Below the pieces are notes generated by a model that saw only the letters and a program-made list of their open reading frames with translations, did not search any database and was not told where the DNA came from. The position numbers and the translations under genes were made by a program. From Clostridia bacterium (lineage in GTDB: Bacteria; Bacillota; Clostridia; RUG12999): a stretch of 64,000 bases of DNA. Positions 16,942-23,484 of this stretch are shown here, one piece after another. The DNA lies in NCBI GenBank assembly GCA_017396395.1, contig JAFQMF010000017.1, positions 97,010 through 161,009 of the forward strand, read 5' to 3'. Within the stretch, counting starts at the first letter, position 1. Each line of letters opens with the position of its first letter.

Positions 16942-19589
16942 GTTTTACTTATCCTAACAGAACAGATAAGGCACTTACGGATATAAATTTCACAGTGAAT
17001 CAGGGCGAGTTTATTTTGCTGTGTGGTAAATCAGGATGCGGAAAAACTACACTTTTAAGATTGTTAAAATCCTCATTATCACCTTATGGAGAAATAAGCG
17101 GAAACATCTATTTTAACGGCAAAATCCTTGCAGACTATGATATCAGGCAGCAAGCATCAGGTATTGGCTTTGTAATGCAAACGTGCGATAATCAGATTGT
17201 AACCGACAAGGTATGGCACGAACTTGCTTTTGGTCTTGAAAGTCTTGGATATAAAACACATGAAATACGCACAAGAGTTTCTGAAATGGCTTCTTTTTTC
17301 GGCATACAAACTTGGTTTCATAAAAAGGTAACCGAACTTTCAGGAGGTCAAAAGCAACTACTTAATCTTGCATCAGTTATGGTAATGCAACCATCTGTTT
17401 TGATTCTTGACGAGCCTACAAGTCAGCTTGACCCAATCGCTGCAGAGGAATTTTTAAAAACTTTAGAGAAAATTAATCGGGAGCTGGGTGTGACCGTTAT
17501 TCTCACCGAGCATCGCCTGGAAGATGCTTTTACTATGGCAGACAGGGTAATTGTTATAGATGAAGGAAAAATTATTGCAAATGAAACTCCAGAAAAAGTG
17601 GGCAAGATTTTAAAATTACAAAATCACCATATGTATAAAGCACTTCCCACGCCCTTAAGAGTTCACGGATGTGTTAAAAATACTTTACCTTGCCCCTTAA
17701 CAGTACGAGAAGGCAGAATATGGCTTGAACAATATTCAAAGAACAACATTTTAAATTCAGATTTAATTCCTAAAGATGCTTTGAAAAACAACAAGGATAT
17801 AGTAATTGAAGTGAAAGATGCGTATTTCAGATATGAAAAGAATTTGCCCGATGTAGTAAAGGGATTTAATTTAAGTGTGCGTAAAGGGGAATTGTTCTGT
17901 TTAGTCGGCGGAAACGGTACCGGAAAGACAACCATGCTTTCTCTTATATCAGGACTTAACACCCCATACATAGGCGATGTACTGATAAAAGGACAAAGCA
18001 TCTCAAAAATCAAAGGCTTGTATGACGGATTGCTTGGTGTTCTTCCTCAAAACCCGCAAAGCGTGTTTGTGAAGAAAACGGTTTATCTTGATTTGATGGA
18101 GATATTGTCTGAAAAGAAACTGTCAAAGGAAGAAAAAGAACAAAAAGTACAAACTATATCTGCACTTTGCAGAATAGAAAATCTTTTAGACTCACATCCG
18201 TATGATTTATCCGGCGGTGAACAACAAAGAGCTGCTACCGCTAAGATTCTCCTTATGGAACCTGAAATATTGCTTCTTGATGAGCCCACAAAAGGAATGG
18301 ATGCACATTTCAAAGAAGAATTTGCAGATATTCTTTTAGACTTAAAAGAAGCCGGTGTCACTATTGTTATGATATCTCACGATATAGAATTTGCGGCAGA
18401 ATATGCAGACAGGTGTGCTCTTGTCTTTGACGGAAGTATAACGTCCGTCAGTGCACCGAGAGAATTTTTTAAGGGCAAGAATTTTTATACAACTTCTGCA
18501 AACCGTATGGCAAGAACACATCTTTATGATGCGGTTTTGGCAGAGGATATAATACTTGCCTGCGGCGGTGATGTGCCAAAGAGAGAAAGAAAAACCGGCA
18601 AAATCAATTTACATAAGACTCAAGTTCAAATAAAACCACAAACAGAAAAAGTACAAAAGCTGACTCCTGCAAGAATTATTGTCGGCAGTATTTTTGTATT
18701 GCTTTTTGCATTAACATCATTATCTTTTATAACTGACATTGATATATTAGGATTTTCAAGAGTGAACTTCTTAGGTGCTGGAACCTTGCAGATAATTGCA
18801 ATAATGGAAGTTGCAATCGCTTTTTTTTGTTTATTTCCGCAAAAAGATATTGGAATTAAAGTAATACAAGTTCCTGCTTCAGACAGAAAGCTGACAAAAA
18901 GAACCCTTATAGCAACTTTTCTGATATTACTTTTAATACCATTGACAATTTATTTGGGCGTTTTCTTCTTGGGTGACAGAAAGTATTATTTCATAAGCCT
19001 TCTTATTATCCTTGAAACAATGATGCCCTTTTGTATGGTGTTTGAGATGGGAAAGCCCAAAGCAAGAGAGCTTATAGTGATAAGCGTACTGTGTGCTATT
19101 GCAGTCATGGGCAGAGCAGCTTTCTTTATGCTCCCCCAATTCAAACCCGTTATTGCACTTATAATTATTACAGGTGTGTGCTTTGGCGGCGAAGTGGGTT
19201 TTTTGGTAGGTACAGTTACCGGATTTGTTTCAAACTTTTTCTTTGGACAAGGCCCGTGGACTCCGTGGCAGATGTTTGCCTTTGGTATTATTGGCTTTTT
19301 AGCAGGTGTTCTTTTTAAAAAGGGATTTCTCAGGAAAACAAAAGCATCCTTGTGTGTTTTTGGATTTTTAGCAACCTTTATTATCTATGGTGGTATTATG
19401 AACCCAGCATCTGTTATTATGTGGCAGAATAACATCACTTATGAGATGATTCTATCTTCCTACATTGTAGGAATACCTGTTGACTTAATTCACGCACTTT
19501 CCTCTGCTTTCTTCCTTTGGTATATCTCCCAGCCTATGATAGACAAGCTTGAGAGAATTAAAGTTAAGTATGGATTGGTTGAAAGATAA
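16914..19589 (+). CDS. Triple fusion: ECF ATPase A1 - ATPase A2 - membrane S component
   Basis: A single 891-residue polypeptide. The start is the ATG of MESFKVENLS, preceded by GGGAGATGAG. ATPase 1 (about 1-240) has GKSGCGKTT, LSGGQKQLL and LILDEPTSQLD. ATPase 2 (about 290-520) has GGNGTGKTT, LSGGEQQRAA and LLLDEPTKGMD. After a linker (about 560-600) the C-terminal 290 residues contain some eight to ten hydrophobic helices, including GVCFGGEVGFLVGTVTGFVSNFFFGQGPWTPWQMF, the pattern of ECF S components. With ecfT and the riboswitch this is a complete predicted cobalamin or cobinamide importer (CbrU-CbrT like). Separate or doubly fused ATPases are usual; inclusion of the S component in the same chain is notable. 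Confidence 0.9.
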   Translation: MESFKVENLSFTYPNRTDKALTDINFTVNQGEFILLCGKSGCGKTTLLRLLKSSLSPYGEISGNIYFNGKILADYDIRQQASGIGFVMQTCDNQIVTDKVWHELAFGLESLGYKTHEIRTRVSEMASFFGIQTWFHKKVTELSGGQKQLLNLASVMVMQPSVLILDEPTSQLDPIAAEEFLKTLEKINRELGVTVILTEHRLEDAFTMADRVIVIDEGKIIANETPEKVGKILKLQNHHMYKALPTPLRVHGCVKNTLPCPLTVREGRIWLEQYSKNNILNSDLIPKDALKNNKDIVIEVKDAYFRYEKNLPDVVKGFNLSVRKGELFCLVGGNGTGKTTMLSLISGLNTPYIGDVLIKGQSISKIKGLYDGLLGVLPQNPQSVFVKKTVYLDLMEILSEKKLSKEEKEQKVQTISALCRIENLLDSHPYDLSGGEQQRAATAKILLMEPEILLLDEPTKGMDAHFKEEFADILLDLKEAGVTIVMISHDIEFAAEYADRCALVFDGSITSVSAPREFFKGKNFYTTSANRMARTHLYDAVLAEDIILACGGDVPKRERKTGKINLHKTQVQIKPQTEKVQKLTPARIIVGSIFVLLFALTSLSFITDIDILGFSRVNFLGAGTLQIIAIMEVAIAFFCLFPQKDIGIKVIQVPASDRKLTKRTLIATFLILLLIPLTIYLGVFFLGDRKYYFISLLIILETMMPFCMVFEMGKPKARELIVISVLCAIAVMGRAAFFMLPQFKPVIALIIITGVCFGGEVGFLVGTVTGFVSNFFFGQGPWTPWQMFAFGIIGFLAGVLFKKGFLRKTKASLCVFGFLATFIIYGGIMNPASVIMWQNNITYEMILSSYIVGIPVDLIHALSSAFFLWYISQPMIDKLERIKVKYGLVER

Positions 19590-19665
19590 ATCGTAATATA
19601 GTGTCAACCGCTTATAAAAGAATTCAAATTAGAAGCAAGATTCTTTATAGAGTGCTTTGAAAATG

Positions 19666-19713
19666 ATACCGACATATTCTGATGAATGAAATTTGAGTAT
19701 GTCGGTATTTTTA
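19666..19713 (+). terminator. Intrinsic terminator after the ECF operon
   Basis: ATACCGACATATTC pairs with GAGTATGTCGGTAT (one G-T wobble) across a 15-base loop, followed by TTTTTATA. It ends the riboswitch-controlled transcript. Confidence 0.85.
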
Positions 19714-19875
19714 TATTCAAAATTAAAGGATGGGATTATGAAAAATAAAATAATATATACAGCACTTGCAATATAACTGTTCTCTATGGGAAATTTCAAC
19801 GATAAAATTATCATTGTCCTTTATATCTAAAATTGGGAGACTCTAACCAAGTGAAAAATGGTTGAAATTATTAAA
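19714..19875. other. Gene-free stretch with one tiny aborted frame
   Basis: Apart from an ATG frame that stops after 12 codons (MKNKIIYTALAI, starting at 19738 with GGATGGG upstream), nothing recognisable is present. The 12-codon frame begins like a signal peptide and may be the relic of a secreted protein. Confidence 0.3.
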
Positions 19876-19908
19876 AGAAAAAGGGCAATCAGCCTAAACT
19901 GTTTGCCC
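19876..19908 (-). terminator. Predicted terminator downstream of the small hydrophobic ORF
   Basis: On the minus strand GGGCAA pairs with TTGCCC across a 14-base loop and is followed by TTTTTCTTTT. It lies about 95 bases beyond the stop codon of the 23-residue peptide. Confidence 0.65.
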
Positions 19909-20002
19909 AACTTCTGCAACCATTAGAAGGTTTCACTGAACTTTCCTTACAGAAACACCTCAAGGCTACTTTTTTCGGTTTTACATTTCTTGTTCTTCAA
20001 AT

Positions 20003-20074
20003 TTATTTTGCACCGGTACATAAACATATTAAAAAAATTACTGCGAAAATTACCATAAAAAATATAATTAACAT
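20003..20074 (-). CDS. 23-residue hydrophobic peptide, possible type I toxin-like gene
   Basis: An ATG with a good AAGGGAG ribosome site (spacing about 9 bases) opens a 23-codon frame encoding a single hydrophobic helix, beginning MLIIFFMVIFAVIF and ending in CTGAK. Size, one membrane span and a short polar tail resemble type I toxin peptides or small membrane regulators. No such family can be assigned by eye. A longer overlapping frame (20177 down to 19947, 76 codons) is less convincing because it is basic, lacks a domain and has no ribosome site. The gene lies downstream of a structured RNA candidate on the same strand and upstream of a terminator. Confidence 0.45.
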   Translation of the reverse strand: MLIIFFMVIFAVIFLICLCTGAK

Positions 20075-20146
20075 TATGTAGCCACTCCCTTTTGTATTTA
20101 TGCACTTTTGAGGAGAATATTACCTCTCTTTCGATTACTCCATAAA

Positions 20147-20177
20147 TTAAAAAGTGCGACAGCCAGAGCCGTCGCAC
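20147..20177 (-). terminator. Predicted terminator of the structured RNA
   Basis: On the minus strand GTGCGAC pairs with GTCGCAC over a 10-base loop and is followed by TTTTTAATTT. It lies about 25 bases past the closing helix of the RNA candidate. Confidence 0.7.
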
Positions 20178-20358
20178 AAAAAACGCAAACTCCGATTGTC
20201 GCCAAACAATTTTACATTGAAGCTATCAAAATACTCTTCATTGTGTGGAACTTGCATTTTTATCAAATTCACTCAATGAAAAGTATGGCTAAATAAGGGT
20301 ATAAAAATACCTGTAAAAATAAATAGCTTCAATTTATTTATATGTAAAATTATTTGGC
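20149..20358 (-). ncRNA. Candidate structured non-coding RNA of about 210 nt, no known family recognised
   Basis: Predicted to start at 20358, 7 bases after a consensus -10 box, and to end at the hairpin at 20154-20177. The outer helix pairs 20342-20358 with 20201-20217 (17 bp), then after a 9-nt bulge 20323-20332 with 20217-20226 (10 bp). An inner arm pairs 20274-20286 with 20231-20243 (13 bp), extended by about 9 more pairs to an apical loop. A small GGTAT/ATACC hairpin lies between. Three positions that would be A-C mismatches in plus-strand RNA are G-U wobbles in minus-strand RNA. That supports transcription of the minus strand. A 6S-like or regulatory RNA is possible. Confidence 0.6.
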
Positions 20359-20364
20359 ATAACC

Positions 20365-20393
20365 ATTATACCACATTACTTTCAAAAAATCAA
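20365..20393 (-). promoter_or_regulatory. Sigma-A promoter for the structured RNA
   Basis: Minus-strand TTGATT (20393-20388), a 17-base spacer and TATAAT (20370-20365). The expected start at 20358 coincides with the first base of the outer RNA helix. Confidence 0.75.
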
Positions 20394-20595
20394 GATGCGA
20401 AATATCCTTTGTTTTTGCAAAAAAGAATAGAAATATAACCCTTTATCCTTAAGAAAAAAGGGCAGTTTGAAATTGTAAGCTATGTTTTAAATAAATAAAA
20501 GTGAATTTAAGCCTAATTCAAATTCTACAAAACACATAATATTATACCCCATCTTAATAATAAATATTGTTTATTAATTGCGACATATAAGGTTT

Positions 20596-20735
20596 AGGCT
20601 CCCTTGTGTAAAGGGAGCTGTCAGCATAGTTCACATAGTGAACTATTGATGACTGAGGGATTGTATTTGCTTTGTTTATTCTCAACCCCTCCGAGTTTGC
20701 CTTGCAAACCCACCTCCCCTTACACAGGTGAGGCT
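20596..20735. repeat. Imperfect palindromic intergenic repeat (about 140 bp)
   Basis: The left arm begins AGGCTCCCTTGTGTAAAGGGAG and the right arm ends CTCCCCTTACACAGGTGAGGCT; the two are imperfect inverted copies. Internal hairpins include ATAGTTCACATAGTGAACTAT. The arms with the GACTGAGGG and CAACCCCTC boxes resemble a short palindromic element I know to be scattered through many Clostridia genomes (REP/MITE-like). It has no coding capacity. Confidence 0.6.
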
Positions 20736-20816
20736 TTCTTTCGACAACATTTGACATATCCATTATAATCAGCGAACGATTTAGATTCCATCGTTTTCGT
20801 CGCCACACCAACACAA

Positions 20817-20848
20817 AAACGGCAATCCTTTTAAAAGGATTGCCGTTT
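20817..20848 (-). terminator. Terminator after the amino-acid ABC transporter remnant
   Basis: A perfect 16-bp stem (AAACGGCAATCCTTTT and its complement) with almost no loop, followed on the minus strand by GTTTTTGTG. It lies just past the ATPase stop codon. Confidence 0.88.
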
Positions 20849-20856
20849 CATTTAAA

Positions 20857-21159
20857 TTATAGAACTTTATTTAAAAAGTCGATAGTTCTGGGATGTTTGG
20901 GATTGGAGAAGATTTCTTCAGGAGTTCCTTCTTCGAGTATTACCCCTTCGTCCATAAACAGGACTCTGTCGGCAACCTCACGGGCAAAACCCATTTCATG
21001 GGTTACCACCACCATGGTCATACCATCTTTTGCAAGCTGTTTCATAACGGACAGAACCTCACCTTCGGTTATATCCACTGAAATGCCGTTTAAAACATTG
21101 TTATGACCAAAAGATTTTTTTAAATCTTTTACATGAATTTTTATATTATTATCTTTCAC
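20857..21159 (-). pseudogene. Amino-acid ABC transporter ATPase with in-frame internal deletion
   Basis: The 100-codon frame starts at a GTG overlapping the permease end. It reads as the N-terminus of a GlnQ/TcyN-type ATPase ([30 protein letters not shown]). It then jumps directly to the family C-terminus ([46 protein letters not shown], read in pieces). Intact homologues are about 240-250 residues. About 130-140 residues are missing, including Walker A, the Q-loop, the LSGGQ signature and Walker B, while the H-loop (VVTHEMG) remains. The product cannot hydrolyse ATP. A terminator follows directly. Confidence 0.88.
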
Positions 21160-21823
21160 GGTCAAGGCTGAGTCTCCTTTCCAGTGCATTTGCAACCTGC
21201 TGCAGTGCGAGAATTACTACAAGATACATTACCGCAACAATAGCCCACATATCAAAGGATTTAAATGTAATTGATATAACATTCTGGGCTTTGTTAACCA
21301 GTTCCGGAAAACCGATAACCGATAAAAGCGATGTGTCTTTGAGTGTTATAATAAACTGGTTGACAATGCTCGGAATCATATTTTTAATAGCCTGGGGCAA
21401 TACAACTCTGAACATTGATCTCCAATAAGACAGACCGAGACTTCTTGCCGCCTCCATCTGACCGGGGTCAATAGTCTGAATACCCGCACGAATGATTTCC
21501 GACATATATGCACCACAGTTTAAGGCCAGACAAATTGTACCTGCCTGAAGTGCACTAAGTACGAATTTTGCGCCGAAGGATGTTCTTATTCCGTAAGGAA
21601 CACCATAAAAAATAAAGAATGCAAGAACAATCAGCGGTACACCTCGTATAAGGTTTACATATACCACCGATATGGCTTTGGAAACTTTGTTGTCAACAAC
21701 ACTTGCAAGTCCAAAGATTATACCGAGTATGCAACCAAAAATAAGTCCGCACAAAGCAAGCAGGAGCGTCTGACCCATTGCAGCCAGAAGAAGATGACCG
21801 TATGTGCTGATAAGTTGAACCAT
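21149..21823 (-). CDS. Polar amino-acid ABC transporter permease (HisM/GlnP type)
   Basis: Membrane subunit for import of an amino acid such as cystine, glutamine or arginine. The 224 residues are full length, with about five hydrophobic helices. The ATPase-docking EAA loop ([30 protein letters not shown], read in pieces, about residues 121-150) is present. An AGGAGGAG ribosome site precedes the ATG. Although this gene is intact, its partners are not: the ATPase downstream has lost its catalytic core and only the last 45 or so residues of the binding protein remain upstream. It is probably an orphan, unless functional partners exist elsewhere. Confidence 0.85.
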   Translation of the reverse strand: MVQLISTYGHLLLAAMGQTLLLALCGLIFGCILGIIFGLASVVDNKVSKAISVVYVNLIRGVPLIVLAFFIFYGVPYGIRTSFGAKFVLSALQAGTICLALNCGAYMSEIIRAGIQTIDPGQMEAARSLGLSYWRSMFRVVLPQAIKNMIPSIVNQFIITLKDTSLLSVIGFPELVNKAQNVISITFKSFDMWAIVAVMYLVVILALQQVANALERRLSLDRER

Positions 21824-21849
21824 GAGAATAAGCTCCTCCTAAAAAAGTT

Positions 21850-21878
21850 AAAGGGCACCAGATAACCCAATGCCCTTT
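21850..21878 (-). terminator. Intercistronic hairpin between binding-protein fragment and permease
   Basis: AAAGGGCA pairs with TGCCCTTT over a 13-base loop, followed on the minus strand by AACTTTTTT. In intact amino-acid ABC operons such a hairpin lowers permease expression relative to the binding protein. Confidence 0.6.
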
Positions 21879-21890
21879 CAGTTAACCAAA

Positions 21891-22043
21891 TTAACCGAGA
21901 TACTTTGCAGTTATCTCATCATATTTTCCGTTTTCACGGATGTTTTTAAGACCTGCATTGAAAAGGTCAATAAGTTCCTGTTTGTCTGCATCAAAGATTG
22001 CAAAATTATCAATAGCTGACTTATTTTCTGTGAATTCTCACAC
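21891..22043 (-). pseudogene. C-terminal fragment of amino-acid ABC substrate-binding protein
   Basis: The last roughly 45 codons of a periplasmic-binding-protein-type lipoprotein survive: FAIFDADKQELIDLFNAGLK followed by NIRENGKYDEITAKYLG and a TAA. This is the standard end of bacterial SBP_bac_3 proteins. The frame is closed upstream by a TGA, and the upstream sequence belongs to a different, acyltransferase-like reading frame. A deletion has therefore joined two unrelated genes. Confidence 0.85.
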
Positions 22044-22333
22044 CATAGCCAACTCCTGCTTTATTCCCGTCACAAAGCCACTTTTTAAATACCCTCTGCA
22101 TAGAGGCGTTTTTGCAATCCTGCAAGTCCGTGAGGATAATCCTTCAAATTGCTGCCGAAAATCCTCCACGCATCGTCAAACTTCTCCTGCAGCTCATTTT
22201 CAACAATTTCAAACTGATTCATAAACTTAACAATGCTGGATTCCGGTTTTAAAATCTTTCTGTTATCGTAAAACAAAAGCCATGAATGGCAAACAAATAC
22301 AAGATAGCCCTGTTTTTCAAGAGCTGCATCAGG
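22044..22333 (-). pseudogene. Remnant of an acyltransferase-domain protein (GNAT-like, C-terminal part)
   Basis: From a TGA at 22336 the minus strand reads an open frame beginning PDAALEKQGYLVFVCHSWLL and continuing with ESSIVKFMNQFEIVENELQ and DDAWRIFGSNLKDYPHGLAG. I associate this pattern with the C-terminal half of clostridial 'acyltransferase domain' proteins (F-V-C-x-S-W-L-L followed by the VFG segment). It stops at RLYAEGI, but shifting frame at the T/A-rich run there continues as FKKWLCDGNKAGVGYGV, the expected family ending. So it is both truncated at the 5' side and frameshifted. Confidence 0.6.
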
Positions 22334-22399
22334 TCATTGTTTACAATAAGATTTTTATCAAATTTATCAAGCAATTCAAGATAAATTCATATGGAAAAG

Positions 22400-22428
22400 T
22401 TGAAATTTCAGGAAATATGGAGTATAAT
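22400..22428 (+). promoter_or_regulatory. Sigma-A promoter for the patatin gene
   Basis: TTGAAA (22400-22405), a 17-base spacer and TATAAT (22423-22428). It lies inside what would be the coding sequence if an upstream ATG were used, and therefore supports the TTG start at 22462. Confidence 0.7.
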
Positions 22429-22461
22429 AAAAAAAGAAATTATGCTCAGGAAGTGAAATCT

Positions 22462-23310
22462 TTGAAAAAAGGATTAATATTAGAAGGCGGTGCTATGAGA
22501 GGACTATTTACCGCCGGAGTACTAGATGTAATGATGGAAAACGGAATTGTATATGATGGTGCTATCGGCGTTTCTGCCGGAGCTGCTTTTGGATGCAATT
22601 ATAAATCCGGACAAATTGGCCGTGTTATCAGATATAATACTAAATTTATAAGAGATAAAAGATATTGCGGATTTAGAGTTCTTTTACGAACAGGTAATTT
22701 CTATAGTACAGAGTTCTGCTATAAAGAGGTTCCTCTGAAATATGACATTTTTGATTTTGATGCATATAGAAAAAATCCAATGGATTTTTATGTAGTGTGT
22801 ACTGATATTGAAGCAGGAAAGGCTGTTTATCATAAATTTGAAGGAGATAAAGAAACCGGATTCGATTGGATTCGTGCATCGGCATCTATGCCTATTGTTT
22901 CACAGATAGTGGAAATAGACGGTAAAAAATTACTCGATGGTGGTATTACCGATTCTGTGCCTCTCAAATATTTTCAGAGTATAGGATATGACAAAAATGT
23001 AGTTATTCTCACACAACCTAAAGGATATGTGAAAAAGAAAAATAGATTTATTCCGTTAATAAAACATATTTATAAAAATTATCCTAATATGGTTGAAGCA
23101 ATAAAAAACAGACACAATGTGTATAATGATACTCTTGATTATATCTCAGAACAAGAAAAAATGGGAACCGCATTTGTAATTCAACCAAAAGAAGATCTTC
23201 CTGTAAAAAGAACAGAAAGATCCCCTGAAAAACTAAGAGAAACATATGAAATTGGTAGGCAAATAGCTTTGGAACTTCTTCCTGATATTCTTGAATATCT
23301 TAACAGATAA
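22462..23310 (+). CDS. Patatin-like phospholipase/acyl hydrolase
   Basis: Predicted serine lipid acyl hydrolase with a Ser-Asp dyad. Motifs are GGAMRGLFTAGVLD (oxyanion hole, about residues 9-22), GVSAGAAFG (nucleophile Ser about 41-45) and DGGITDSVPL (catalytic Asp about 159-168). The start is a TTG eight bases after AGGAAG. Upstream ATG codons lie within or before the promoter at 22400-22428 and would not be on the transcript. The 282 residues match the bacterial RssA/YqhO-type group. It is a single gene with no close partner, adjacent to the decayed ABC transporter region. Confidence 0.88.
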   Translation: MKKGLILEGGAMRGLFTAGVLDVMMENGIVYDGAIGVSAGAAFGCNYKSGQIGRVIRYNTKFIRDKRYCGFRVLLRTGNFYSTEFCYKEVPLKYDIFDFDAYRKNPMDFYVVCTDIEAGKAVYHKFEGDKETGFDWIRASASMPIVSQIVEIDGKKLLDGGITDSVPLKYFQSIGYDKNVVILTQPKGYVKKKNRFIPLIKHIYKNYPNMVEAIKNRHNVYNDTLDYISEQEKMGTAFVIQPKEDLPVKRTERSPEKLRETYEIGRQIALELLPDILEYLNR

Positions 23311-23484
23311 AATGTAACATATAGGGCTTGGTATGCTGAAGCAATATTTTATCACATTCATCCATCGGAAAAGACCTTAGCACCCTAACAAAATTCTTAT
23401 TAAAAACCCAAGTATATGCTAAAACCTTGATTCCTATGATTACAAAGGTTAATAATCTTGATTGTAATGCGTTTTGAAATTTTG

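Noticed and set aside
19947..20177. 76-codon minus-strand frame overlapping the small hydrophobic peptide
   Set aside because: It begins inside the RNA terminator hairpin, lacks a ribosome site and has a basic, low-complexity composition; the 23-codon frame in another register has the ribosome site.
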